Shown here: in pieces, positions 26,331 to 40,023 of the stretch
Layout of the letters: each line of letters opens with the position of its first letter
Position numbering within the stretch: the first letter of the stretch is position 1
Assembly: GCA_018907035.1 (NCBI GenBank)
Contig: JACCIC010000003.1
Location: 2,332,001 to 2,396,000 of the forward strand
Length of the DNA stretch: 64,000 bases
Source: Sycobia sp. Sy_11
Lineage: Eukaryota; Arthropoda; Insecta; Hymenoptera; Epichrysomallidae
Direction of reading: 5' to 3'
The notes under the pieces: generated by a model
What the model was told of the DNA's origin: nothing
Databases searched by the model: none
Seen by the model: the letters and a program-made list of their open reading frames with translations, nothing else
Made by a program: the position numbers and the translations under genes

Positions 26331-27270
26331 GGATCCATTATTGTTTTTATCACAGTTCGAACAAGTTAAAAAATGTGTAAATAGGTATGTTAAGAATATT
26401 TATAAACAATAAACTTCCTAGATAGCCACAATCTATGGCCATTGTTCGCGAAAGCTCTCCTAATTGGTTTCTGGTCCGGAAATATCCAGATTACAAGAAA
26501 ATTATTTCTGGTTAAACTATTCTATTTTGAATTGTTGACTAAGCTTGCAAAGGAGATTTTTAGTTAAGCTCCTATTTCACATATTGAATGAGTAATGACA
26601 AGTCAGGTCCTGGGAAGCAGCTGAACGTACGTTAATTTATAAATTGATACTATTAATTATTCTCTCCAAAATTATATCTTTATTTACTTAAATGTTAAAT
26701 AATTATATAACAATGTTTCAAATTTAAAAAATAACATCTCTTTTAAATTTGATGCCTTGAAAAGAAGCTCCTTTGAATTCGAAAGATTGACAAATATTGT
26801 TATTTAATTAATTAGTATTTAATTAAATAAATGTACAATGTTTAACACGATCGTCGGTATTTTCAATTTATTAATTTACATGATTACTCTACCATAAGTA
26901 TCAACCAATGTATATAAATAATAAAGGTTAATTTAATTGATAACATCCCTTTTACATCCGTCTTTAATATATAAAATTCTCTTACATTTAAATAATATAT
27001 GGTTCGAATGTATAAATTTGAAAATAATGTTTTATGATTTTATTTTATATCATTATGATTTTTTATATATTTGGCGTTGATTGATTATGAATACAATTTT
27101 ATTTTCTTCTCTACTTTTAATATACCAAGCTTTAAAAGTAGAGAAGAAAATAAAATTTTGATAAGGCAGACTAACCGCGAAAAGTTTTAATCTTTATATT
27201 ACGTTGTAATAAAGTAATTCATGGTTTATATTACAGAATTTCTTATTCTATTTCGCATCGATTTGCCTAT
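26331..27270. other. AT-rich non-coding DNA around the inverted repeat
   Basis: Apart from the perfect inverted repeat at 27095-27157 nothing is recognised. Confidence 0.5.
27095..27157. repeat. Perfect inverted repeat: 26-bp arms, 11-nt loop
   Basis: The arm at 27095-27120 is exactly the reverse complement of 27132-27157, and 27121-27131 forms the loop. The arms are pyrimidine-rich on the left (core TTTTCTTCTCTAC) and purine-rich on the right. The match stops sharply at both ends. Such a perfect stem can extrude as a cruciform or, if transcribed, fold into a 26-bp hairpin. No flanking element was recognised. Confidence 0.9.
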
Positions 27271-27960
27271 CTCTACATCATGGACTCGTTCAACGTCCGA
27301 AGCTCGGGCGTACATATGCCAATCCACTACCCATTGTCCCGGATAATTCGCGATAAAAAAGGCACCTCCGCCGAGAGGTAACAGCCCCCCTCCCCTCGCC
27401 CGCCGCTCGGCCCCGCGCTCCAGCTGCTCGAGGCGGCCGCGAGAGGAGCCACTTACGAGGGACCGTGCAATTTGGGATTCCGGACGCGCGCGCCGATTCG
27501 ATTTGTTCACTATTTGCCCGACGACGAGGCCGGGACGTGCGAGGCAAATTCCTCTCGCGGAGGCACGTGTGTCGCTGTATTGGCAAGAGAAAGGGAAGTT
27601 TTCACGATCTGCGAGGGAGCGATCCGTATCGCCGTGCTCGCCGCCCCTCTATTTTTTCTACTTTTTTGCAGTCACCTTATCGCCTCCTGCCCCCCTCCCA
27701 CCCCCTCGCTACTTCCTCGCTGTCGCGAGCTCGCACTCCCGCTCTTTTGCTCGCCGTCGCGTATCGCACGAGTATCCGTGAGTATAGCGCAGTACTGCAC
27801 GACTAAACGCAGTCTCGATCACTTTTTGAATTTATTGACTCGGGTGCACCCGTATTTATCTTACGATGCTCGATGCGTTTGTACCTTCGGCCGTACGAGG
27901 GTTGTCGGGTGGAGTGAGGGGTAGGTGGAAGGGGAGTGGAGCGAGGCGTTGTTTATTTTG
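27271..27960. other. CpG-rich block with a minus-strand donor candidate
   Basis: GC-rich DNA. GTAAGT occurs on the minus strand at 27456-27451 after CCTC, a possible donor of a non-coding exon read leftward. A weaker GTGAGTA donor lies on the plus strand at 27778. No credible frame. Confidence 0.35.
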
Positions 27961-28780
27961 CTACGGCAAAGGACTCGACGGTTTCTTTGCATGCAAAGCT
28001 GGAGGCGGCTTCTTCTGATGCACGGAATGATGCGTATTCCAGAACCGCTAATTATTTGACTGGTCCATATTTTTCTTAAACGATTCAATATTATCTTGAG
28101 AAACTGGAACAGATACTAATGGGTATATTACCTTATTACTTATTAAATTATTAATTTCTGATTAATAAATGTGACTAAAGTAACTTGTTTCTGCAGTCCG
28201 GCATGCTCTATATATAATGTTTATTTCACTGAAAATCGAATAATTGATTATTATTATACAGATTCATATTTATAATTAATCAATATAATTAAGTTAACCG
28301 ATATTCTTCATTTCCAAAATAATAAAGTAGTGTATGATGAACTGTATGACGAAAATTTCTTAGAAAAAGGTCAATAATATTAATTGATCCACAAGAATTT
28401 GAATTCATGGCTTGCTAATCCTCTACTCTCGTTCACAATAATTGCTATACATTGGAATGAAATTTTCTTAGAGATATTTTGATACATAAAATAAATATAC
28501 TTATGATCTATGAATTATACATTTTGTGAAATAAAGTTGTTTTATTAAAAGAAACTTAGAGGTCAGAAAATATTCATGAAAGGATGAAGTAAGGGTAGTT
28601 TCGAGCACGTACGTCATTTATTTTGCATATCGAAATTCGCCAAGTACATAAATTAACTATTAACCCTATTTTGGATGCTTCTCGGATACAAGTGGTCTAA
28701 GATTTTAACCGTGGAAGTTCCCATGCGATACCTCCGGTCTCTATTAGCTTCGGTAAGTGTATAGTTTCCCAACTCACTCG

Positions 28781-28827
<47 letters not shown>

Positions 28828-29149
28828 CCTCTCTCCTTTCCTCTCCTCATCCTCAAACTCTTTACCCCCTGCCCCGAAGACTTATGCAGCCCCATACCTT
28901 TGGCTTTCAATTTTATTTAAGCAGAATCATACTAAAACTTTGATAATCGACTTTAAATACAATTAAACTCTTGAAAATTTTACATAAATCAATTTATGCC
29001 AAGTATTTTACGCCTCCCACCTCTATTCCGTGAAAGTAGTTGGAAATTTTTTTTTTTTTCATAAGATAAAATTCATCAAATATAAAAGGAAGGCGAAGGT
29101 GGGTTTAAAACCGAACTCTCGCTACAGATATACGCCGTGGCGGCTAGTG
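27961..29149. other. AT-rich non-coding DNA with a (CT)n tract
   Basis: The (CT)n run with TTCTCT interruptions is at 28779-28832. No exon recognised. Confidence 0.6.
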
Positions 29150-29823
29150 AATGTGGGCGTTAAAAAATTATCCCGGAAAGACGGGAGCGAGTGAGCAGGG
29201 CGGAGGAGCTCTAACCTTTGAGAGACCTTTCAGACTTTTCAGAATAATATGATCTTTCAACTTTTTTATTTAACCCTCTCTTCATCTCCCCTCGCCCCTC
29301 ACCTCGCCGTATCCTCATCGGCCTTACGCCTCGACCTTTCATCCATCTCGCGCTTTTCGCGTTCGCGTGCGTATATACGGAAACGAAGCAGAATGAGGCC
29401 GCTCGAGGGTGGTGAGGGGGGGGGGGGTGAAAACGGGGAGATAGCGGTGAAAACGACTTTTAAAGTCGTCCTGGAGATGAATCCGCGAACGGAACGGAGT
29501 GGCGTGCCGCCTGCTGTTTTCCTGGAGTGGCGCGCGGCTCCGAGTGTTCTCGGCTCTGGATGTCTTACGGCTTGCTTCGGCATGGAAAAAGAAGGGGTGG
29601 GAGAGGGAGTTCAGCCTGGGAGCTTTCACGGATGAAAATTGATAAATACCTCGCGGGACGCGAAGGTCTCTTATTTACCGCGAGCGCCCCCCCACCCCCT
29701 CCTCCCCCTTGTGCAGCTCGAAATGATACAGGGGAGAGGGAATGGAAAATAATCCCGCCGCGTAAATATTTCCGGTGGAGGCGGCAGGGGCTTCGCGTCT
29801 GGCTGCCGCATTAAGCCGAAAAG
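29150..29823 (+). promoter_or_regulatory. CpG-rich block ending in a near-perfect splice donor
   Basis: A 0.7-kb GC-rich block with G and C runs ends at GAAAAG followed by GTGAGT at 29824, the best donor among the blocks in the window. Open frames here are GC artefacts. It may be a 5' exon of an unannotated plus-strand transcript or an intronic regulatory island. Confidence 0.25.
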
Positions 29824-29829
29824 GTGAGT

Positions 29830-31597
29830 TCAATATTTTGTTCGGGTAAACCTCGCTTCTTGGCCAGCAGCGCGCGAGAAGGGTGGCGGAGCTTCATTAA
29901 CTTGGCAAGCTCCTTTAATTGAGCCGGAGAACAAAGAATTTCTAACTATATCCGGCAAATTTTCTTTTCTTATACTTTTCTTAGATATTGCCGAGTGAAA
30001 TTTAATAATATTTGAATACATATTATTAAAAAAAAAAACAGAAATATGTTTGTGTAGCCTTCACGCGTAAAGCTTTTCAATAAGCAATAGTGCAGAATTA
30101 TTCGCGTTAAGCTATTTTAGATTATTCTGAAATTATAACTCTCGCTCGACTTGTATACAAAGAGATCTATAAATATGCGATATTACGTATTATATTAAAT
30201 TCGTTACAGCTCGCTGAATCAATTTTTAACAGTTCATTAAATTTTGCGCGGCAATATAAACTTCGAAATATCGATTTAATAATGAATGTTCAAGAATATA
30301 TTATGTACAATAACTAGAGCAATATTTAATTCTTTGAATCAATAAAAGTAGTTAGAAAATTTTACTTTTCACATTCGTATGCATAAGATTGGATTTCAAA
30401 TGGTAATGGATAGAAACATCTGATCTTCAAATACAAATATACGTAGGAGAAAAAAATTTCTTCAAACATCTCTTTTATATTGTTCTTTGAAACTTGTCTC
30501 AAATTGTTCTATGCCTATTTTTGGAGAATAAAATATTTTAAATGTACGTTATTATTTTATGAAAATTCCCATGAAATTCATGTATTCGCAGCTATAAAAA
30601 AAATTCAAAAACTAGTTTAATTTATCTATCGAAATATTGAAATCAAAAGAAAAGCATCTCAAATGAATAAGATCAAAGGAAACATATTAATTTCAGAAAC
30701 GTTTATTTAAACCAAAATTTTCGGCAAGAAAAAAATAGAATAAAATCATATTTATCATCATAAGTATGATGAACTAAAAGAATTATTAACTTCTCCTTTA
30801 AAAGGGAAATAAATAAGAAACTCTGCCATATGAAACCTGCATAGAACTATTAAAAATATAAATGAGATGAGGTTTATATATAAATTAAAAATTAATAATT
30901 ATATAATAAACCTTATATTTGTACTTTCATTACTTTCGTAAATATGTACGTATAATCTATCTAATTCTATTTGTTCAAAACTTTCTACTCAAATCTTTAT
31001 TTTATAAATTGCTGTGAGCCATGCATTATGTAAACAAGCTTTCGTAATATTGATTACATGAATGGTGCGATGAATTTTATGCGCATCACGTGCACGTTCA
31101 TTAGCTGTTTTCCGATTGATTAGCTCGAATTTTTTATATCTACAACGTCGTTGCAAAATCATTTTACAAGAAACGTCATTTAATATCTTGAGGCATCCAC
31201 CCATTGGTCGTTACATAGTAAACGTTCAAAATATAAGCAATACATATTTCAAAAATTAAAACTGAAAAAAAAATTCTAGAATCGGAAAAATCCAAAGTAT
31301 ACGCGAAAAGAGAGCAAATCTTTCGGATAATAATAAATGCCATAGGTTTTCCCCGCTCCACAGGCAGAACCCTGGGCCAATGCGAAGTGGATGAGTCAGG
31401 TTCAGTATTCGGTTAAGTTAGTTTTTAAGGCAGTGATCACACATTGCAAAATGCGCAAGGGAACAGTATATGCAAAAACCTTGAAATAATGCATACATGG
31501 ATTAAATTTAAAAAAATAAATAACAAAAATAATTGCAATTATAATAATAAATACATCAGCAAGAACTTTGGTGATTTGCAAACACTAAATAACAGAT

Positions 31598-31649
<52 letters not shown>

Positions 31650-31700
31650 TCATTCGACTACTATTTAATAGAAATCTTTTAGAAAGCCAATCATCGATTC
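29830..31700. other. AT-rich non-coding DNA with a (CT)n tract
   Basis: (CT)n lies at 31602-31645. Several 60-75 codon frames lack any recognisable motif. Confidence 0.6.
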
Positions 31701-32470
31701 CCATCCCCGTGACTTATCGCTCCCCAGGGGATCGCTGCACACATAACTCGAACAACTCGAACCAGTTTCGTACGCGCTCCCATATATATATATATATATA
31801 CATACACACACAAGATAGAGACCTACGTATCTTGCCGCCGATTATTCCTCGAGCTACGCCCACCCCCGATCTATACTTGGCTAGTCCGCCCGCCCCGCCA
31901 CCGCGTTCCATACAGCGAATCCCATATTATGTGCCCTGGCCGCAGTTTCGAGTTGGAAGCACTCGGGCCGTAGCCGAGCGCCCGTGTCTTAAGTTGCCCT
32001 CTCTCGCAGCGGCGCCGCGACCGCGCGATGCGTTTCCATGGCTAAGTGACTGCGCAGCGAGCTCGCGAAACTGCGCGCACGTATGGAAAGCCCGGCCGCG
32101 GAGGGAGGCTATAAAGGAGCGCGCCCAGGTGCTATAGGGAGTTTATGGTTTAGAAGGGTGCCTCGGCCGTTTCATGGTTCCCTATCCCCTCATCCCGAAT
32201 ACCGACACCCCCCCCCCGCCGCCTGCCACGCGTTATGTATATATTCTTCGTACTTATTTGCCTTTCATTGCGCGTTGAAGAAGGGGGGGGGAGGGACGGG
32301 CGAACTGTAACGAGAGGCCAAGATGGCCGGGCGTAGACGTCAATTAGTTTCAACGAGCCTTTCGAGAAACTCTTACTTTTACGGCCATGTAAATTATTAC
32401 CGATGCCCCCACCCCATCGCCCGTCGAGCGAGGAAGGAATACGTTGCTTTTACGCAGAAATTACGACGAT
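31701..32470. other. CpG-rich block
   Basis: GC-rich DNA beginning with a short (TA)n/(CA)n run near 31782-31812. It contains the TATA box at 32110 and C/G runs near 32210 and 32283. No credible frame. Confidence 0.45.
32110..32115 (+). promoter_or_regulatory. Candidate TATA box (TATAAAGG) in CpG-rich context
   Basis: GGCTATAAAGGAGCGCG is a textbook TATA box with GC-rich flanks, predicting a start near 32140. No initiator or gene downstream was recognised, so this is motif evidence only. Confidence 0.25.
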
Positions 32471-33208
32471 TTTAGTTACGACGGGTATGAAACTCTATTT
32501 ATTTTTTTTTTTTTTTAATATTTCTCGTTTATCGCAGTATTTGTAATACAGATGTAAATCAGTTTAGCGATTTTCGTCAATGCCCAACGATGCTTTTGCA
32601 AATCAATGTGCAGCAGGAATCAGATAGGCCGCGATTAACATTGCCAACTAGATATCGCGAGTGTATTTTCTTTTTAGTTGGAAACTCGTGATTTACTCCT
32701 CAATCATGTCATCTATGAAAATATACCCATTGCAAAAGAAAAATAGTGACTCTACTTTTTACCCAATGCGATTTCGATTTGTAGTAACTCGTGACCTTAA
32801 ATTTATTTTTTCAAATTAAAATGCAACTGATCGTTCCGTTTAAATAAATTCCTCATAACATGAGTTAAAAATTAAATAGACGCCTCCTACCACAGTAAAT
32901 ACGCTACAAAAACCTAAATATCCGCTAGAGATTTTCTATAAATTCCTAATTATGATTTTTGAGTTTATTCAATACTTTATCTTACACTCATTCCGAATTT
33001 ATTTCAGAGCGATTTGTTTGAATATATAACAAAGTCATAACTAATATCCTAATTACAAAAAAATTGACCAAGGGAGAACATACCCACTGGACAACCACTT
33101 CTCAGCAGTAGATTAATTGTTCATAAATTTGAAGTGCTGTGACATTTCTTGTATCCATTTATCATTGGTTCCTTTAATTTTATGCTCATTGCTCTTATTT
33201 CATATGTC

Positions 33209-33265
<57 letters not shown>

Positions 33266-34240
33266 GTATTTTCAAGATTTATTATATTTCTATTATATTT
33301 ATTAATATTAATATAATTTATTATTATATTTTTATCATTTTATATACATAATAGTGTACTGTATGTATACTTTTTTACTTATAATTTTTTATTGACAACT
33401 ATTGATGAAGTTTATTTTTTTAAGTAATTAACCACTTGTATGTTAATATAAAAATAATAAAAATGAATAGCAGATATATAGAAATTTGTTATTGTTTTAA
33501 AACATCTGACACTTTTCTTGGAGTTTTCTATCTGTTTTAAATACAGAGTAGTTTGACTAATAAACAATTTAATAAGAAAAAGTGTATTTTTATTAAATAC
33601 CGAAGAAAATTAATTTTAAATAAAATAAAAGAATAGTTTACATTCTATTTTAACAATTTTATTAATATAAATTCTAATTTATTAATTAGAATGTTCTCTA
33701 ATATGAATCTACCTAGTTGTTTGTAATTATAATAAAATCATATGAGCTTGATAGGTAAGTTTACCTATTTATTAATGCAGAAGTAGATTGAGTACACCCG
33801 TATAAAATGTTAAATTACTTTGAATTATTTAAAAATTTTTTATGAATTATAAAGTTTTGAGTATACTAATATTTTCGTTTTGTAAATGAAATGCCAAAAT
33901 ACTTTCGTACAGTAATTTTATTCACAACGATTTTTTACAGATTATATTGAACGAAAAATACTTTTAATATATGAAACAAAATTTTGGTTATGATAAACAT
34001 TTTAGAATTGAAGTAAGTGAACATAAAATTAAAAAAACTAGTACCTAATAGACAAAAAATATGACATACTACTTCATTTTGATATACAATAAACGTATTT
34101 TTACCCTACTGATGAAGATTGATTATCCGGTGGGTGCGTACTCCACTTGTAAGTTTAGACTTTCCATCAAAAGAAATCAATTACAATTAAAGGAAAGTAG
34201 TTGTTGATTCTGAGGTAAAAATTTCACGGTTTCTTTTTTT
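32471..34240. other. AT-rich non-coding DNA with (TA)n
   Basis: The (TA)n tract is at 33214-33260 and a T run is near 32501-32516. No exon recognised. Confidence 0.6.
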
Positions 34241-34843
34241 TAATCGTGAATCGCAGCTTCAAATGTTCAGCGTACAACAATTAAATGGCAAACAATGTCG
34301 TTATCAAAAATTAATATACTTATACAATTATAGCGCGACGTGCTTCGAAAGTATACCAATTTTTTGCCTAACAAAAGGAGAAAGCAAACACAGCGCACGA
34401 GCCAACTGGTGGAGCGATCGCAAAAGTATGAAATTGAGGCCAAAAAATTACCCCCCCCCCCTCCGTTCCGCCCGTCATCGCTATGTATACGCCCGATAAA
34501 TCCTGCGATGCCGCGGTCGCGGAGAGAGAACTCGATATATCTCACTTAAAGGATCCTCGCGGCGAGCTCGTCGCGCTGATAAAATTATCGAGCCAACAAG
34601 AGCGAGAGTATAAAAATTATTCTCCCCTTAACGTAGTGGTAGAAGGAGAGAAAAAAATTGAAAGGAAAGCGACAGAAAAAAGATAGAGAGAGAGACAGAG
34701 TTTCCCACCACAATCGGGCAGGAGAAGTCGCTCAGCTCGCCGGGAACAAAGTGCTCCGATATTCCTCTTGTTCGGCCCGTCAAAGAGAAAATCCCCTCCT
34801 CGATTATGCTGTCTTTCTCCCACTTCCTCTATCCCGTCTCTCT

Positions 34844-34914
<71 letters not shown>

Positions 34915-35572
34915 ATCACACACACAAGCAAAGCAGAAATCAGTCGACGCTATCCTGAATCCATTTGCAGCGAGGAGATTCTCGAGATCCATTAGGAAGA
35001 CCACTTCATCCTCTTTCCACCGCGACTCCTATCCTCTCTCTCTCTCTCCCTCTCCCTCTTCTTCCACTAAAATTCTGCAGAAGAGTACGCCATATAGATG
35101 CACACTTGCGTTGTGCGTGTGTACGCGCCGAGGTTAACTTAGCGGGAAGTGACGGAATGGACGGAGGGGTCTGAAAAAATCTACCAAATTTCCATAAGTC
35201 GCCGTTAAACCTGCGTGCGCATAGACTGAGTTTTTTGTTCGATATATCTTATTCCCACCCTTCGACTGCGATTTTTGATGTTTATCAGTGACAGGGGCAC
35301 GTGGCAAAAAAAAAGAACACGTTGAAGAACAGGAAGAGAAAGAAAGGTATAAGCCGTTTTTTTTTCGTAAAATAATGATAATCGGAGTATCATCATCCTG
35401 AAACGGACGCAACTTTAAACTACTTGAAGCTTTTAATACGGAAGGGACAATAGGTAAATTATTTAGAGGAATATAGATTTTCGCACAGAGAACTTTGTAC
35501 ATAGTTATTATTGAACTATTTAAGAAATTGGTTAAATCATTATCACGAGCGAAGCCGAGACGGGGGATTCTA

Positions 35573-35575
<3 letters not shown>
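34241..35575. other. Mixed non-coding DNA with a long (CT)n tract
   Basis: A C run at about 34451-34461 is followed by the (CT)n tract at 34837-34912 with a single interruption. SLSLSL and ERERER frames on the two strands are its translation. Confidence 0.6.
34837..34912. repeat. (CT)n microsatellite
   Basis: About 76 bp, one of the two longest CT tracts in the window. Confidence 0.95.

Positions 35576-35631
<56 letters not shown>
35576..35631. repeat. (TA)n microsatellite
   Basis: About 56 bp of perfect TA repeat. Confidence 0.95.
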
Positions 35632-35633
<2 letters not shown>

Positions 35634-36813
35634 GCAAGTAATAGGAAGCAATCTTAAGCAAATTGAATATCATTGTAGTAAAAAGTATCCATAAAATTCA
35701 TTTTATTAAACAGTAATTGATAATAGTGCTTTATCTTTACTTCTATTTCACATTTTGACTTCTATTTCACATTATTCAATGAAAGCTCTAACGCTCATTA
35801 GATCAATTGATAAATCAAGGCTATTTTAAATATTATAACTCTCCACGAATCTGTGTCATTCCGGAGTACTTTATACGACCATCAGCAACGACCCCATCAC
35901 TTGCGACTTGGCTTTGTGCGTGATATTCGGCTAATTTATGGAAAAGTTGAATAGCTTTTCATAGACAAACTTATTGTAATGAAATATAGAATCGGTACGA
36001 TTATACCATATAAATGGGATATTTTTTAAAAACTGTCAGAATTCAATTGATGTGCACGGATGAAACAAACGTGTCGCGGTTTATTCATCAATAACAGATC
36101 AGATATGCGTGTTGAATTCACAGTTTCATAAATTCAGAATTTAGAATATGTTCGTTTAGAAGACCTTCGTAATTTAATGCAATCTTTGATTTATACGTTC
36201 GTTTTTAAATCCAAGATTGCGTTCGATTGGTCAAAGCTTCGATATTCGTATCATCGTTTTAATCATAATTTTAATAATCTAATAGAATATGCATAATTAT
36301 CAACATCTATTTGGAATTTTTTAAAACTGCTGGCCTATTCGATATAAAAGTAAACAAAAAATATTGATATGTCGTTTATGTAACTATAGCAACTTGAGTA
36401 CAAAAATTAATGTGTATCGAATCTGTAGTTCTTGCAGTTTTCCGTCTTTATTCTTTTCCGCCTTTATTCTTCTATAGAATAGTATAGGAAATATATGAAT
36501 AATTTCAGACCCACACATATAAACAATTTAATAACTATGCAGTAAAATTATACGTTGTTCAGTCAACTATATGAATGTCTAGATAGTTTACTTTCATGAC
36601 TTGGAATGGGATTTATCATATTTTCGGATAATTCAAATTTTCAATTTAAACATCGAAAGAATCATTCATCATTCACATTACACTAATTCACACGTAAATT
36701 AGATCGTTTGTAATATTCTATACTTAACCACACACAAAACTCACTGGATCGACGAGTACTCGCTTATTATCCGCAAACTATGTGCATACACGATTAATCG
36801 AACACTTCTGAGA

Positions 36814-36816
<3 letters not shown>
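35632..36816. other. AT-rich non-coding DNA with a short direct duplication
   Basis: The 16-bp unit ACTTCTATTTCACATT occurs twice in tandem, with a 3-bp spacer, at about 35739-35774. Nothing else is recognised. Confidence 0.6.
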
Positions 36817-36882
<66 letters not shown>

Positions 36883-36891
36883 GTATATATA
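36817..36891. repeat. (TA)n passing into (TATG)n
   Basis: TA repeat of about 54 bp followed by four TATG-type units. Confidence 0.95.
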
Positions 36892-37093
36892 GGCTCTGCT
36901 CGAAAGTCCGCGTCGGTATTATTTCCGTAACTACTGAGAAAATCAAAGTAGAAAAGAAAATTACAAATCACCCCGTCCCTTCACTTCAGACGAGCTCCTT
37001 CGCGCCGCGGGGCAGTGCCCCCGTGAAATTGCTTAGGAGCAAGAGAGAAAAAAATAGAAAACCTAATAAAATAACAATTTGGCTGGCATCGTA

Positions 37094-37095
<2 letters not shown>

Positions 37096-37143
<48 letters not shown>

Positions 37144-37232
37144 AAAACACAGCAGTCACCGAGGGCCATGACCAAGAATCCAAATAAATTCTCATTTTCC
37201 TCTTCCTCTCTCTCTCTCTGTCTCTCTCTCTA
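37096..37232. repeat. Close inverted pair of (GA)n and (CT)n
   Basis: (GA)n at 37096-37141 and (CT)n at about 37206-37232 are only 65 bp apart and could fold back on each other. Confidence 0.85.
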
Positions 37233-37279
37233 GCTCTCGGGCTCCAGGCACTTCCTTTCACTCTCTCCATCTACATAGA

Positions 37280-37831
37280 TCGTCACCCCAGTACCTCCTC
37301 AGCATCTCCCCTTCTCACTCCGGCCACAATCTTTCCGGCCACGCGATGGAGATCGAGGAGAAGGTAATATAAAGAGGGAGGGAAAGAGGAAGAAAGACAG
37401 GCCAAAAAGCAGCCCCGGATCTCCCTAAACCTCGGCCTATCGACTTTCCCGTAAAGTACCTGGCTCCGGCATAACGTTGCTCCCGCGTCGCCCGCCGATG
37501 ACGTCGCTGCGGGGGAGCGAGAGAAAACGCGGCGTCGGTCGGGGGGGGGGGGTGTTGACGAGGGGAGGGGACGAGAGGGGAGAAAGAGCGCGCGAAATGA
37601 GAAAAAGGAGCGAAAGAACGACTGGCTGGCATTTCTATAGGTATTCGCCATTCACTCCTCTTCTCCTCTGCCGCCCCCCCTGTGCCCCGCATCCTCTTTC
37701 TCTCGTTCGCTTCTCTCATTTTGCACGAGATTCCGAGCCAAAATATCCCTCACTCTTTTTCTCATTCACCTCCTCTGCTCTTTTTCTCTCATCTTCTCGA
37801 TCGCTATCTTTCTCTCCTTCTTCGATACTCC

Positions 37832-37874
<43 letters not shown>

Positions 37875-38030
37875 TATCTCTTATTATTTCTTTCTTTCTA
37901 CCTCACTCCTATATCTCTCCACTCGCTCTTCATTTTCCTGTTTGCTTTCTCTTTCTCAATTTTCCACCTATTTCGCTTGATTTTACCACACGAAAAGAAT
38001 GCCATTAAAATACCGCAGGGGAGTGACAAT
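37280..38030. other. CpG-rich then CT-rich non-coding DNA
   Basis: A G run lies near 37539-37551, and TGACGTCG near 37498 resembles a CRE. A CT-rich stretch with a (CT)n run at 37841-37871 follows. Long SFSLSLS frames are low-complexity. Confidence 0.5.
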
Positions 38031-38652
38031 AATATATTTATTGTAGGAATCGAAATCAATGATAATGTAGGTAAAACGTGTGAGATAGGTACTAGTACTG
38101 CGCGACTTGCATTTTATTTCAATGTGTTAATTGCGTTCAAGCTATGAAATCAATAAAGTATTAAAATTATATTGCTAATATTGTCAGAATTTTAATAATA
38201 TGTAGTGCGTAATGTCAATGTTGTTTTTTGTTTAGAGAAACAGAATATTATTATACATTTTATTACTGAAAAATTATAAATAAAAATAATTAAATAAAAT
38301 TGTAAGTAAATGCTTTATTCTAATTGATTGCGATGTAGAAATTGAATAGAAATGAATCGCATAAAATAATTTATATTATAATTTAAAAAAGAATTCACTC
38401 GTCGACTGAAATTTGCTGGCAGTGTCGTTCTTAAGAATCACAACAGTTGATCAGCCTACATTTATTAGAAAACTATATAATATAAATTGATCGGGACTAT
38501 TACGCATCGACCGTAAAATGGAAACTGAGTGCATTTTTCTCAAATCCCATGCATTGCTAACATGACTATCCTCTCAAGTCGGACACTACATAAATATATA
38601 AAGTAAATAAATAAAGAAGTTCATCGCCTAATCGGAGCCAAGTGTAGTGAGC

Positions 38653-38700
<48 letters not shown>

Positions 38701-39974
38701 GAAAAGAGAGGAACAGAGAAAGGAAGTGAGTGAGTGCGTGCGTCTTACAAATAAAACAAGCGTCCTCCGCCTATCACTCTCCCCTCGACCATCCCTTTAA
38801 ACCACGCGATCGCCGCCTCTAATCCCTAACCGCGTCACCTCGGCCACGTAGCGGGAGCGATGCGATGGGCGTCTTTTTTTACGACGCCCCGAGCCTCGCC
38901 CGACGCCGCGCGACCTGCCACCCGAGGCGACACAATGGGCGATTTATCGCGCCCGAGTAAGGACGGTTTTAATAACGAAGTGGCGCGGCGTGGAGAGAAC
39001 CCGAGCGTCCGTCTGGCCGGTACGCGGGGTCGATCTACTGATCGAATCCAGATTACTCAGCGCGATAGGCGATTCGAGGCGTATGGTCGGAATTTGTACA
39101 CACGTCGAAGAAACATGGTTTACAATGTCGAAGTCGAGTGTCTCGGACTGTCTTGCGGTCCGATGGATTAGAATAGTTTTCTTTTTAAAAAATTCAGTAG
39201 GCTCGAGAATTTATTTCCAATCGTTGAATACAACAAAATAATACGAGATATTGTCAACATGAAAAATATTCAAAATTTCGTCATAATAGTAAAGTATGCG
39301 ATATCGAAGAAAAAACTTTGCTAGCGTATAAGAGAGGATTAGTGGGCTTTATAACAGACACAGTTCGTCGAAAACTAATAGAAATGCGCGTGACTTATTG
39401 CAATCACAACGCAGGAATAAATATTTGAGAAGATACGTTTACGATGCGCTTAAAGGGGTATAATATTCATGTAAAATCAATGCACCATGGTACGCTCTTA
39501 CGTACAACATGAACGTGAAAAGTAAATTTTCTATTACGTGCAATCTAACATTTTTTAAAAATTTTAACATTTTAGAAAAACATAAAAAATTCGAAATGTG
39601 CATAGGTAATTAGACGGCCAAGATCATTTAGCCTCTCGACTACAGTTGAGGGGCGCTATAGCTTAGGAGATAAATTTTAGACTATATAATGCTAATAGAC
39701 AGAAAATCTATAGACCGATGCTTCCTAAAATTGGGCCACATAAAAGATCGAATAGAGCGAGGAATATTACGATATTCAAAGCTTTTTTAAAAAATTCCTC
39801 AAATCCTTCAAATTTAGATGTTCCATTGTAATCTTACAAACAATTAAATTCGATTTTTTTTCACAATTACTTTATTGTATATTGAGTAAATTAATCTAAT
39901 TAAATGTTAACAGATTAGATATTTCATTCTTTGTTATTCTGTATCTGTGATATTTATAAAAATCTATCACTTCG

Positions 39975-40023
<49 letters not shown>

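Noticed and set aside
34617..35137. SLSLSLSL and ERERERER frames at this and other CT/GA tracts
   Set aside because: They are direct translations of (CT)n and (GA)n microsatellites.
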